Assembly (NCBI GenBank): GCA_029259715.1
Contig: JAJDEP010000016.1
Span: forward strand, 308,557 to 372,556
Direction: 5' to 3'
Source of the DNA: Planctomycetota bacterium
GTDB lineage: Bacteria > Planctomycetota > B15-G4
Length of the DNA: 64,000 bases
Shown: piece after piece, positions 28,491-38,700 of the stretch
Layout of the letters: every line of letters begins with the position of its first letter
Position numbering within the stretch: position 1 is the stretch's first letter
The notes under the pieces: generated by a model
The model's database searches: none
Seen by the model: only the letters and a program-made list of their open reading frames with translations
What the model was told of the DNA's origin: nothing
Made by a program: the position numbers and the translations under genes

Positions 28491-29657
28491 ATGGCCCTGC
28501 CGATCAACTACAGCGTGCGCAACATCTCGGTGCGCTGGGCGTCGTCGCTGTTCACGGCGCTCGGCATCGCCATGACCGTGGCCGTGTTCGCCGGCGTGAT
28601 CTCGCTGCAGGAGGGCTTCGAGCAGCTCTACCGCGAGCGCGGCCGGCCCGACGTGGCCATCTACCTGCGCCCTGGCGCCAACTCCGAGGGCGAGTCGGCC
28701 TTCAGCCGCGAGCGGGCCAACATCCTGCTCAAGGAGCGGCCGGAGATCGCCGTCGACGCACAAGGCCATCCGCTGGCGGCGGCCGAGACCTTCCTCGCGG
28801 CGTACATGGAGCAGGTCATCGGCGGCAACACCAACGTGCCGTTGCGCGGCATCCAGCCGGCTTCCATCGCCCTGCAGGGGGACGCCTTGCAGCTCGTGGA
28901 GGGCCGCTGGCTCGAGTTCGGCACCGACGAGGTGGTGGTGGGGCAGCCGGTGTCCGAGCGCATGGTCGACTGCGCGCTGGGCGACACCCTCGTGCTCAAC
29001 ATGACGCCCTTCAAGGTGGTGGGCGTGTTCACCCACGCCGGTGCCGAGGGCGGCGAGGTGTGGGGCGACGCCGAGCGCATGCTGGAGGCCCTCGACCGGT
29101 CGTATTTCCAGCGGGTGATCGCGCGCCTGAAGCCGGGCACCGACATCGAGACCGTCGCCGCGGAACTGGAGGACGACGCCCGGGTGCCGGCCAAGGTCCT
29201 GTCGGAGGTCGAGTACCTCGCAGCCCAGACCACCTACCTGAGCGGCGTGCTCGAGGGCCTCGCCATGATCCTCACCGTGATCATGGGCGTGGCGGCCGTG
29301 CTCGGTTCCATGAACACCATGCTCGCGTCGGTGGGGGCGCGCACCCACGAGATCGGCGTGCTGCTGGCGGTGGGCTACTCGCGCTTCTCGATCTTCATGG
29401 CCTTCCTGATCGAGTCGGCCTTCATCGGCGCCCTCGGCGGCGCCCTGGGCGTGCTCATCGTGCTGCCCTTCGACGGCCTGCAGACGGGGCTGATGAACTG
29501 GAACACCTTCACCGACGTGTCCTTCGCCTTCACGATCACGCCCAAGCTGATCATGACGTCGTTCGTGATCGCCTTCGTGCTCGGCATCGTCGGCGGCACG
29601 CTGCCCGCGGCCCGGGCGGCGGCGCTCAAGCCCGTCGAGGCCTTCCGGGCGGCGTGA
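28491..29657 (+). CDS. FtsX/MacB-type ABC permease, second copy
   Basis: A 388-residue permease with the same layout as its neighbour: first helix with ALGIAMTVAVFAGVI, a periplasmic domain, and a FtsX-like end with IGVLLAVGYSRFSIF as coupling helix and LPAARAAALKPVEAFRAA as the C-terminus. The ATG at 28491 overlaps the stop of a seven-codon frame (MKLRRMG) starting at the TGATG junction with the first permease, which may help reinitiation. It completes the exporter operon. Confidence 0.93.
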   Translation: MALPINYSVRNISVRWASSLFTALGIAMTVAVFAGVISLQEGFEQLYRERGRPDVAIYLRPGANSEGESAFSRERANILLKERPEIAVDAQGHPLAAAETFLAAYMEQVIGGNTNVPLRGIQPASIALQGDALQLVEGRWLEFGTDEVVVGQPVSERMVDCALGDTLVLNMTPFKVVGVFTHAGAEGGEVWGDAERMLEALDRSYFQRVIARLKPGTDIETVAAELEDDARVPAKVLSEVEYLAAQTTYLSGVLEGLAMILTVIMGVAAVLGSMNTMLASVGARTHEIGVLLAVGYSRFSIFMAFLIESAFIGALGGALGVLIVLPFDGLQTGLMNWNTFTDVSFAFTITPKLIMTSFVIAFVLGIVGGTLPAARAAALKPVEAFRAA

Positions 29658-29661
29658 GGCG

Positions 29662-32376
29662 TTGCGACCGCCGCTGATCGTCGTCGCGGGGGTGTTGCTG
29701 GCGGGGTGGGCAGTGGCCACGGCCACGGCCACGGCGGCTGCCGCGATGGAGCCGCAAACGCCCGTCCTCGCCGCAAACGACGAGCCGGTCCCCGAGCGCA
29801 TCGTGCCGCTCGACTGGCTCGTCATCGAGGCCGTCGACAACGGCGGGCGGCGCCCGTTCCGGCCCGACCACGTGTTCCTGCGGCATCTGCTCGACCCCGC
29901 GTCGCCGCCGCCGAGCGAAGGCGACGAGGTCACGGGCGAGAACGGCGCCAAGAATTGGACATCCGTGCAGGCCGGCGACGTCGGCAGGGTCGCCGGCCCG
30001 GTGGGCTGGGCCTACACGACCATCGAGAGCGAACGCGACGTGGTCATGCTCATGGACGCGCCGCGCGCCCGCTCGGTGTTCGTGAACGGCTCGGGCCATG
30101 TGGGCGACCTCTACGGCCTGGGCTACGGCCCGGTGCCCGTTGCGATGCGCACCGGCACGAACCACATCTACGTGCATTGCCGGCGGGGGAGCGGGTTCGG
30201 ACTGACGCTGCGCGTGCCCGAGTCGGAGCTGGTCATCTCGACCAAGGACGCGACCGTGCCGGACTTCATCCTCGGCCAGAGGATGAAGGTCCACGAACGG
30301 CTGTGGGCATCAATCACCGTCGCCAATGCATCGACGAATACGACGGGATTCCTTGTCGTTGAGGGAGGTGGCAACCGTCGTGTGCCGTCCCGGAAGTCTC
30401 GGACCGACTACCGCTTGGTTCCCCTGGGAATGGGCAAGGTCGCCATTCCGATGCACGAGCCCTTCGCCGAAACCATGGATCGCGGTCAGGCGGTCCAGGT
30501 AAGACTGCGGATCGAAAGCCTCGACCACGGGCTGACGAGCGAGGCCTTCGTCCCCGTCATCGCTCGCAGGGTTGACGAGACGCACAAGCGCACCTTCATC
30601 TCCTCGATCGACAAGACGGTGCAGGAGTATGCGGTCGTGCCGCCGCTGGAGAACCCCGACGAGTGGGGCTGGTTCGGAACCTACAACGATGGGAAACCGA
30701 TCTGGCCGAACAGGTACAAGTTGATGAGTCTTGGGACCAAGCCGAGTCACGATCGGCCGGGGCTGGTCCTGACCCTCCACGGAGCGGGTGTGCGGAGCTT
30801 GAACCAAGCCCGCGCCTACTCACGCAAGCGCGACCTCTGGATCGTCGCTCCCACGAACCGGCGGGAGTACGGATTCGACTGGCAGGACTGGGGGCGCAAG
30901 GACGCCTACGAGGTCCTGACTTCCTTCGGGCGACTCAGGGGGATCATCCCGTCCGACCGCATCTACCTCACCGGGCACTCGATGGGTGGGCACGGGACCT
31001 GGCACCTCGCCGCCAACGATCCCGACATGTTCGCCGCGATCGCTCCGAGCGCGGGCTGGTCGAGCTTCGATAGCTACGGGTCGCGTCCGGAGGGGGCGCT
31101 GCGCGATCTCTGGCACGGAGCGGATCGGGCCTCGCTCACGCTCGACCTGATCGACAATCTGAAGCAGGTTCCGACCTACGTGCTCCATGGCGATGCGGAT
31201 GACAACGTGCCGCCCTCCGAAGCCCGTCTCATGCTTGAGGCCTTACAGGCTGCGGGTGGCAATGCTGGCCATCACTTCGAGGCCCATGCCGGGCATTGGT
31301 GGGACGGGCAGCGGGCTGCCGGAGCGGATTGTGTCGATTGGCCCGGGATCTTCGAGTTGTTCGAGGCAAGTCGCCGGCCCGTGCCGGTGGACCAGACGCA
31401 GCTCGAATTCGTCACTGCCGATCCCGGGGTGGACGGAAAGCACCACTGGTTGGTCGTGGAGCAGCCGCTGAGGTACGGGCGGAGTTCCCGGATCGCGGCA
31501 CGCCCTCGCCTCTCGGAGGACGGGATCGTGCAAGACGGACGCAGGGATCCCGCGAGCCGAGATCTCGTCTTCGACACAGAGAATGTGCGCCGATTCACCA
31601 TCCTTCCCGACGCGCCCCCGGCGACGACGTGGATCATCGACGGAACACGGATCCCCGCGCAGAAGGGCGGGAACTTCTTGCGGGCGTCGGAAGACGCTCC
31701 CTGGGTGGTCGTCGAGGAACCGGTGGAAGCCGATCCCGAGATCGACGAGGCGCAGAAGTGGCCCCGACTGACCGGCCCCTTCAAGCGTGCCTTCGAGGAC
31801 GCCTTCGTCCTGGTGTATCCGACGATGGGAACGGCTCAGGAGAACCTCGCCTCGCTCGAACGCGCTCGCTACGACTCACAGGTGTGGTGGTATCGGGCCA
31901 ACGGCAACGCCCGCCTGGTGAGCGATCGTGAGTTTCTTGACCTCCCTCTTCAGGTCATGTCCCACACGCTCGATTGGGGGACGCCCATCCTCTACGGGAA
32001 TGCCGACACGAATGCGGCGTGGAAGATCCTCTTGACCGAGTCGCCCCCCGTTGACGTCAGGAGAGGCGAGATTCGGATCGGTGCGGCGCGCTTCCAGGGT
32101 GACGATCTCGGTGGGGTCTTCGTGAGGGCCGGGCGGGCGGGCTATCGCCTCGTCGGTGCCGTGGCCTCCACCGGCGTGGCCGGCGATCGCGTCGGCTACA
32201 CGCTCGCGTACTTCGTCAGCGGCGTCGGCTACCCCGACTACACGGCGTATTCGTCGCGGGTGCTGAGCGAGGGCGACGGCGGCGTGCTGGCCGCGGGCTG
32301 GTTCGATCACGCCTGGGAACTCGACGGGCACGGTTTCGTGGCCGCGGACGCCCCCGAGTCGTCGGAGTCGAGATAA
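29662..32376 (+). CDS. Large secreted alpha/beta-hydrolase (prolyl-oligopeptidase/esterase-like)
   Basis: A 904-residue protein with a signal peptide (VVAGVLLAGWAVATATATAA). The middle part is an alpha/beta hydrolase: VLTLHGAGVRS (oxyanion strand), the nucleophile S440 in LTGHSMGGHGTW, acidic candidates at D511-D514 (GDADDNVPP) and H545 in GHWWDG. The N-terminal 300 residues form a beta-rich region including a PA14/CBM-like segment, and the C-terminal ~300 residues are unrecognised. I infer a cell-surface or extracellular esterase/peptidase. The base composition is mosaic: both ends have the GC-rich style of the window, whereas about 30290-32120 has far more A/T-ending codons. TTG start five bases after the permease stop. 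Confidence 0.75.
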   Translation: MRPPLIVVAGVLLAGWAVATATATAAAAMEPQTPVLAANDEPVPERIVPLDWLVIEAVDNGGRRPFRPDHVFLRHLLDPASPPPSEGDEVTGENGAKNWTSVQAGDVGRVAGPVGWAYTTIESERDVVMLMDAPRARSVFVNGSGHVGDLYGLGYGPVPVAMRTGTNHIYVHCRRGSGFGLTLRVPESELVISTKDATVPDFILGQRMKVHERLWASITVANASTNTTGFLVVEGGGNRRVPSRKSRTDYRLVPLGMGKVAIPMHEPFAETMDRGQAVQVRLRIESLDHGLTSEAFVPVIARRVDETHKRTFISSIDKTVQEYAVVPPLENPDEWGWFGTYNDGKPIWPNRYKLMSLGTKPSHDRPGLVLTLHGAGVRSLNQARAYSRKRDLWIVAPTNRREYGFDWQDWGRKDAYEVLTSFGRLRGIIPSDRIYLTGHSMGGHGTWHLAANDPDMFAAIAPSAGWSSFDSYGSRPEGALRDLWHGADRASLTLDLIDNLKQVPTYVLHGDADDNVPPSEARLMLEALQAAGGNAGHHFEAHAGHWWDGQRAAGADCVDWPGIFELFEASRRPVPVDQTQLEFVTADPGVDGKHHWLVVEQPLRYGRSSRIAARPRLSEDGIVQDGRRDPASRDLVFDTENVRRFTILPDAPPATTWIIDGTRIPAQKGGNFLRASEDAPWVVVEEPVEADPEIDEAQKWPRLTGPFKRAFEDAFVLVYPTMGTAQENLASLERARYDSQVWWYRANGNARLVSDREFLDLPLQVMSHTLDWGTPILYGNADTNAAWKILLTESPPVDVRRGEIRIGAARFQGDDLGGVFVRAGRAGYRLVGAVASTGVAGDRVGYTLAYFVSGVGYPDYTAYSSRVLSEGDGGVLAAGWFDHAWELDGHGFVAADAPESSESR

Positions 32377-32467
32377 CCTCCAGGGTTGGGGCCGAGGCCG
32401 TCTCGAGCGGCTGGGGCCGTCCCGAGGAGCCGCGCAGGCGCCTCGGGAGATCTCCGGAGGACGCGAG

Positions 32468-35400
32468 GTGAAGGCAGCGACGGCAGGGCGCGGGATCGTC
32501 GGGGCCGCTCTTGTGTTCGCCGGCCTCGCAGGCCTTGCGGGCACGGCACACGCGCAGGCGAACGCGCAGGCACACCTGCCCCAACCCATCGGCCACCGGG
32601 TCGACGTCGGCTGGTCGCCCAACGCCATGAGCAGCGCGCTGCCGCCCCAGTTCGTCGACGAGGCGGTGGCCGGTGGCTGGAACCAGGCCATCGGCCTGAC
32701 CTATGCCGACGACGGCCGGCTGTTCGTGTGGGAGAAGGCCGGCCGGGTGTGGATCGTCGACGACGGCGTCAAGGCCGCCGCCCCGTTCCTCGACCTCTCC
32801 GAGGAGGTGGCCAGCTGGGGGGATCACGGTTTGAGCGGCTTCGCCCTCGACCCGGGATTCCTCGTGAACGGTTTCGTCTACCTGCTCTACGCGGTCGACT
32901 ACCACCACCTCGCCCACTTCGGCACGCCGACCTACGACCCGCTGGTCGACGAGGTGAACCGCGACACCCAGGGCCGCGTCACCCGCTACACCGCCAACGC
33001 CCTCGACGGCTTCAACACCGTCATCCCGGCCTCGCGCACGGTGCTGCTGGGCGAGTCGGTGGGCAACGGCATCCCCATCTGCACCGTGACCCACGGCACC
33101 GGCGCGCTGCAGTTCGGCACCGACGGCTCGCTGCTGGTCTCGGCCGGCGACGGCGCGGGCGCCAGCTTCTCGTGGACGTGCCTGTCCGACGGCCTCATCG
33201 CCCCCGAGGAGAACGTCGAACAGTTCCGGGCGCAGCAGGTCGACTCGCAGGCCGGAAAGATCCTGCGCCTCGATCCGGCGACGGGGGACGGCTACACGTC
33301 CAACCCCTTCTTCGACGGGGCCTTCCCGCGCTCGGCCCGCTCCCGGGTCTGGTCGTTCGGGCTGCGCAACCCCTTCCGCTTCCACGTGCGTCCCGGGAGC
33401 GGCAGCTTCGACCCCGGCCTCGGCGATCCGGGCACGCTGCTCGTCGCCGACGTGGGCGACATGGACTGGGAGGAGCTGAACGTCGTCAAATCGGTCGGGG
33501 TCAAATCGGGCGGGGTCAAGACCGGCGGGGCGAACCTGGGCTGGCCGCTCCGCGAGGGTCTGCGCGTTCACGCTCACGCGGCGACGACCACCGCCAACCC
33601 CTTCGCGGACAACCCGCTGTTCGGCACGACGCCGCCGGGCCAGGGGCCGTGCACCCAGGAGCACTTCGCGTTCCAGGACCTGTTCGTGGAGGACACGTTG
33701 AACGCCCCGGCGTGGCCGAACCCCTGCGACCCGGGCCAGGCCATCCCGGCCGCGGTGGCTCCGTCGATGCACCGGCGGCCGGCCCTCGCCTACGGTCACG
33801 TCTTGCTGGGCGAGCCCACCGGCACCGAGGTGCCGGGTTACGACGGCACGGGAGAGGCCGTCGCCTTCGACATCGAGAGCCCGCTCTCGCCCGTCGCCGG
33901 TTCGATCTTCAAGGGCAACGCGGTCATCGCCGGCACCTGGTATCAGGACACGGACTTCCCGCCGCAGTGGCGCGACGGCTTCTACTGCGCCGACTACCAG
34001 TCGAGCTGGATCCGATTCCTGAAGTTCGACCGCAATGACGACCTGGTGTCCATCGCCGACTTCTCGGACAACGCCGGGCGCATCGTGGCCATGGCCAGCA
34101 GCCCGGCCATCGGTGGCCTGACCTACGTGAACTTCAGCGGGGGCGGCCTCTCATCGGTGCGGCACATCCGCTACGTCGAGGGCAACCTGCCGCCGGTGGC
34201 GGCGGCCACGGCCGAGCCGGTGTACGGGCCCTCGCTGCTCGACGTGCAGTTCGACGCGAGCGCGTCCTTCGATCCCGAAGCGCTCGAGCTCTCCTTTGCG
34301 TGGGACTTCGGCGACGGCACGCCGGTGAGCATCCTGCCCGCGCCGCGGCACCGCTTCCCCGCCCACGACGTGACCGCCTTCGGGAGCGTCGTCTCGCGGC
34401 TCGACGAGCTCGTGCCCCCGAATCCCATGGGGCTGGGCGCGGGGACGCCGGTGGTCATGCACGACGACGTGTATCCCGACCTCGGCGCCGCCTCCTGGCA
34501 CAAGCAATTCGACACCTACCACTACGCCGGCGGCGACCCGGAGAACGTCGACAAGAACGGCGTCGACTACCTCGGCTACACTTTCGCGACGTCCCGCACG
34601 CTGATGGGCGTGGTGTTCCAGGAGGGCATCAACGTCGACGGCTCGGGCGGCTACTTCGACGAGCTGCACGTGCAGGTGCTCGTGGGCGCTGCGTGGCAGG
34701 ACGTCACGGGCCTCTCCATCGATCCGCCCTACCCGGGCGACCTCGCGTTGAGCTTCGAGCACTTCCGCATGCTGTTCGACCCGGTCACGGCCGAGGGCGT
34801 GCGCTTGTGGGGCGTCCCCGGCGGGACCTACGCGTACGTCAGCGCCGGCGAGTTGCGCGTGCTCGGCGTCGGCCCGGCCGTCATGCCGGAGGCCCACGAC
34901 GTGACCGTGACGGTGACCGATGCCGCGTCCGCCGAGCAGTCGGCGCAGGTGACGGTGTTCACCGACAACTCGCCGCCGTTGGTGGAGATCCTGAGTCCCG
35001 CGATGGGGGCAGCCTTCCCCTCCGTCGCGGCCCCGCCTCTGCAGCTGGCGGCAGCGGTGACCGATGCCGAGCACGGACCCGGTGAGCTGAGCTGGGCCTG
35101 GCAGGTGATCCTCCACCACAACGAGCACGACCATCCGGGGGCGGTCATCAACGAGGAGGCCCCGCTCGTGTCGGTGTTCCACGACGCGTGCGACGGCGAC
35201 CCGCACTGGGTGCGGATCAAGCTGACCGTCACCGACGCGCTGGGACTCGCGACGACGGCCGAGTCGCTGCTCGCGCCCGATTGCGATTGCGACATGTCGG
35301 GGGCCGCGGACGTCGGTGAGATCGCCGCCGACCCCGGCCGCGACCTCAACGGCGACGGCACGCTCGATGCCTGCCAGGCCGACTGCAACGGGAACGGTCT

Positions 35401-35587
35401 GTACGACGCCTTCGAGGTGCACTTCAAGCTGACCGCCGACCGCAACGGCAACGGCATCCCCGATGCCTGCGATCCCCACGTGACCCTGCGACCCGCGTCG
35501 ACGACGCCCGAGATGCTCGGCCCGACGGGCGGACCGGTGCCCGGCGGTGAGACCACGACGGCGGGCGGAGCGGCCTCCGGGCACTGA
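32468..35587 (+). CDS. Secreted PQQ-type sugar dehydrogenase with PKD and Ca-motif tail, copy 1
   Basis: A 1039-residue exported protein (signal peptide ending AGTAHAQA). Residues about 40-590 form a glucose/sorbosone-dehydrogenase-like beta-propeller: GGWNQAIGLTYADDGRLFVWEKAGRVW (split here as GLTYADDGRLFVWEKAGR), LYAVDYHHLAHFG, GALQFGTDGSLLVSAGDG, SGKILRLDPATGDG-type strand and WSFGLRNPFRFHVRPG. A PKD domain follows (FDASASFDPEALELSFAWDF), then a second Ig-like domain pair, then a Cys-rich segment (DCDMSGAADVGEI) and DCNGNG/DRNGNGIPDACD motifs that resemble calcium-binding thrombospondin-3/dockerin-type repeats. GTG start with GGAGGA upstream. It is a close paralogue of the next gene. Confidence 0.88.
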   Translation: MKAATAGRGIVGAALVFAGLAGLAGTAHAQANAQAHLPQPIGHRVDVGWSPNAMSSALPPQFVDEAVAGGWNQAIGLTYADDGRLFVWEKAGRVWIVDDGVKAAAPFLDLSEEVASWGDHGLSGFALDPGFLVNGFVYLLYAVDYHHLAHFGTPTYDPLVDEVNRDTQGRVTRYTANALDGFNTVIPASRTVLLGESVGNGIPICTVTHGTGALQFGTDGSLLVSAGDGAGASFSWTCLSDGLIAPEENVEQFRAQQVDSQAGKILRLDPATGDGYTSNPFFDGAFPRSARSRVWSFGLRNPFRFHVRPGSGSFDPGLGDPGTLLVADVGDMDWEELNVVKSVGVKSGGVKTGGANLGWPLREGLRVHAHAATTTANPFADNPLFGTTPPGQGPCTQEHFAFQDLFVEDTLNAPAWPNPCDPGQAIPAAVAPSMHRRPALAYGHVLLGEPTGTEVPGYDGTGEAVAFDIESPLSPVAGSIFKGNAVIAGTWYQDTDFPPQWRDGFYCADYQSSWIRFLKFDRNDDLVSIADFSDNAGRIVAMASSPAIGGLTYVNFSGGGLSSVRHIRYVEGNLPPVAAATAEPVYGPSLLDVQFDASASFDPEALELSFAWDFGDGTPVSILPAPRHRFPAHDVTAFGSVVSRLDELVPPNPMGLGAGTPVVMHDDVYPDLGAASWHKQFDTYHYAGGDPENVDKNGVDYLGYTFATSRTLMGVVFQEGINVDGSGGYFDELHVQVLVGAAWQDVTGLSIDPPYPGDLALSFEHFRMLFDPVTAEGVRLWGVPGGTYAYVSAGELRVLGVGPAVMPEAHDVTVTVTDAASAEQSAQVTVFTDNSPPLVEILSPAMGAAFPSVAAPPLQLAAAVTDAEHGPGELSWAWQVILHHNEHDHPGAVINEEAPLVSVFHDACDGDPHWVRIKLTVTDALGLATTAESLLAPDCDCDMSGAADVGEIAADPGRDLNGDGTLDACQADCNGNGLYDAFEVHFKLTADRNGNGIPDACDPHVTLRPASTTPEMLGPTGGPVPGGETTTAGGAASGH
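33485..33529 (+). repeat. 3 x 15-bp in-frame tandem repeat present only in the first PQQ paralogue
   Basis: Three consecutive 15-bp units (GTCAAATCGGTCGGG and variants) encode VKSVG-VKSGG-VKTGG. In the second paralogue the same place reads VVKTGGTNLGWP with one unit, so the two extra units arose after the duplication of the genes. Confidence 0.9.
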
Positions 35588-35789
35588 GGGCCGGCGTCTG
35601 GAATCGGGACGCATGCGGCCATCGGGCAGCGGATCGGGCCGGGAATGGGAAAGGTGTTCCGTTCGATCGGCGGTGACCCCGAACTTGGTTTAGCCTGTCG
35701 GTGGCGGGAACCTCGCCCCGACGACCGGCCTGCCCGGTCCGGTTGAGGAGAGTCCCGCGGGGCCTTCGCAACCCGGGAGAGAAGCGACG

Positions 35790-38700
35790 GTGGACAATCG
35801 CGGCCTGACGGCGGCGCTGCAGGCGATGTTGAGTCTGCTTGCGATCCTTGGGACGGCTTCCACGACGCAGGCCTCCCAGTCGACAGGCTCCGTCGAACCT
35901 TGGAACCAGGACGGCTTCGACTCCGCCCACGACGACACCCACGACGACACCCATGCCCACGACGGCACGTCCGGGCCCGGCGTGGTGCCCGGTCACGCTG
36001 CGCCGACGGCGCCTCAGCCCGTCGGGCAGCGGGTCGACGTGGCCTGGTCGCCGAACGCCTTGAGCGCGTCACTCCCGCCCCAGTTCATCGACGAGGAGAT
36101 CGCGGGCGGTTGGAACCAGGCCATCGGCGCCACCTACGCCGACGACGGCCGCCTGTTCGTGTGGGAGAAGGCCGGCCGGGTCTGGATCGTCGAGAACGAC
36201 ATCAAGGCCGCCACGCCCTTCATCGACATCTCGGAGGAGGTCGCGCTGTGGGGCGACCACGGGCTGACGGGCTTCGCCCTTGATCCGAACTTCCTCGTCA
36301 ACGGTCGCGTCTATCTGCTCTACGCCGTCGACTACCACCACCTGGCCCACTTCGGGACGCCCAGCTACGACCCGCTCGCCAGCGAGATCAACCGCGACAC
36401 CATGGGCCGGGTGACCCGCTACACCGGCAACGGCTTCGACAACTTCGCCACCGCCGACATGGCCTCGCGGCAGATCCTGCTGGGCGACGCCATCGGCAAC
36501 GGCATCCCGCTGTGCTTCGTGTCGCACTCGGCCGGCGCGCTGCAGTTCGGTACCGACGGGTCGCTGCTGATCTCGACCGGTGACGGCTTCGGTCCGAGCT
36601 TCACGTGGACCTGCGTCACCGACGGCATCCTCACCATCGAGGAGAACGTCGAGCAGTACGTAGCCCAGATCGTGGACTCGCTCTCGGGCAAGATCCTGCG
36701 CATCGACCCGGCCACGGGCGACGGCTACGCGTCGAATCCCTTCTACGACGGCGGGGCGCCGCGCGCCGCCCGCTCGCGGGTGTGGGCCCTGGGCCTGCGC
36801 AATCCCTTCCGCTTCTCGGTGCGCCCGGGCAGCGGCAGCCTCGACCCGGCCACCGGCGACCCGGGCGTGCTCATCGTCAGCGACGTGGGCGACAAGGACT
36901 GGGAAGAGGTCAACGTCGTGAAGACCGGCGGCACCAACCTGGGCTGGCCCTTCTTCGAGGGACTCGTGGCCCACCCCAAGGGGTTGTTGCCCTTCACCAA
37001 CTTCTTCGCGCCGAACCCGCTGTTCGGGACGACGCCGGCGGGGCAGGGGCCCTGCGGCCAAGAGTTCTTCGAGTTCCAGGACCTGTTCGTCCAGGACTCG
37101 CTCAACCCGGGGTCGTGGCCCAACCCGTGCGACCCGGGCCAGCAGGTGCCGACGAGCGCGCCGGTGTTCATGCACACGCGGCCGGTGATCAGCTACGGCC
37201 ACAACGTGGCGGGGGGCGGACGCACCTTCGTTCCCATCTACGACGGCTTCGGCGAAGCGGAGGCGGTCGGGATCAACGCGGCCGGTTCGCCCGTTGTCGG
37301 CGACGTGTTCTCCGGTAACGCCGCCCTCGCCGGGACCTGGTACATGGGCAACCAATTCCCGCCCGAGTGGCGCGACGGCTTCTATTCCTACGACTACCAG
37401 GCGGGGTGGATCCGGTTCCTGAAGTTCGACGGGAGCAGCGACCTGGTGTCGGTGGACCTCTTCTCCGCGAGCGCCGGGCACATCGTCGCCATGACGTCGA
37501 GTGCGGTGGTCGACGGCCTGGTCTATGTCAACTTCGATGACGGCGGCCTCTCGACGGTGCGGCGCATTCGCTACGACGAGAACGACCTGCCGCCCACGGC
37601 GGCGGGCGTGGCCGAACCCGTCTTCGGCCCGTCACTGCTGACGGTGGCCTTCGACGCAGGGGCCTCCGAGGACCCCGAGGGCCTCGAGCTCGCCTACGCC
37701 TGGGACTTCGGCGACGGCACGCCGGTGAGCATCGACCCGACGCCGGTCCACCGCTTTCCCTCCCGCGACGTCACGATCTTCGGCACGGTGGTGACCCGGC
37801 TCGACGAGCTCTCGCCTCCGGTTCCGATGGGCATCGGCAATCAGAGCCCGCTGGTCATGCGCGACGGTGTCTACCCGCCGCTGGGCAGCAATGATTGGCT
37901 CACCCAGTTCGACACGTATCACTACGACGGCGTCGACATCAACAACGTCGACAAGAACGGCGTCGACTACATCGGCTACACCTTCGTGACGCAGCGGACG
38001 CTGATCGGGATGGTCTGGCAGGAGGGACCGAACAACGACGGGCTGGGGGGCTACTTCGACGACTTGCACGTCCAGGTGCGGGTCGGCGGCGTCTGGGGTG
38101 ACGTGACGGGCCTCGTCATCGATCCGCCCTACCCCGGCGATCTCGACGTGAGCTTCGAGCACTTCCGCATCCGCTTCGACCCGGTGCTGGCCAACGGCGT
38201 GCGCCTGTGGGGCGACCCGGGCGGGGTGTTCGAGTACGTCGGCGCCGCCGAGCTGCGTGTGCTGGGGGTCGGGCCCGTGGGCTCGCCGACCGCTCACGAC
38301 GTCACGGTCACGGTGACCGACGCGGCGGCCAACGAAGAGTCCGCCCTGCTCACGGTGTTCACCGACAACACGCCACCGCTGGTCGAGATCCTCTCGCCGG
38401 TCCAGGGCAGCAGCTTCCCGACCGTGTTGGCGCCGCCGATCCAGTTGCAGGCGGCGGTCTTCGACGTCGAACACGGCCCCCTCGAGCTGAGCTACGCCTG
38501 GCAGGTCTTCCTGCACCACAACGAGCACACCCATCCGGGGCCGGTGATCAACGAGATCTCACCGGTCATCTCGCCGGCCCACGACGCCTGCGACGGCGAC
38601 CTGCATTGGATGCGCATCAAGCTCACCGTCACCGATGGCCTGGGATTGTCGACCACCAGGGAGACGTTGCTGACGCCCGACTGCGACTGCGACATGACCG

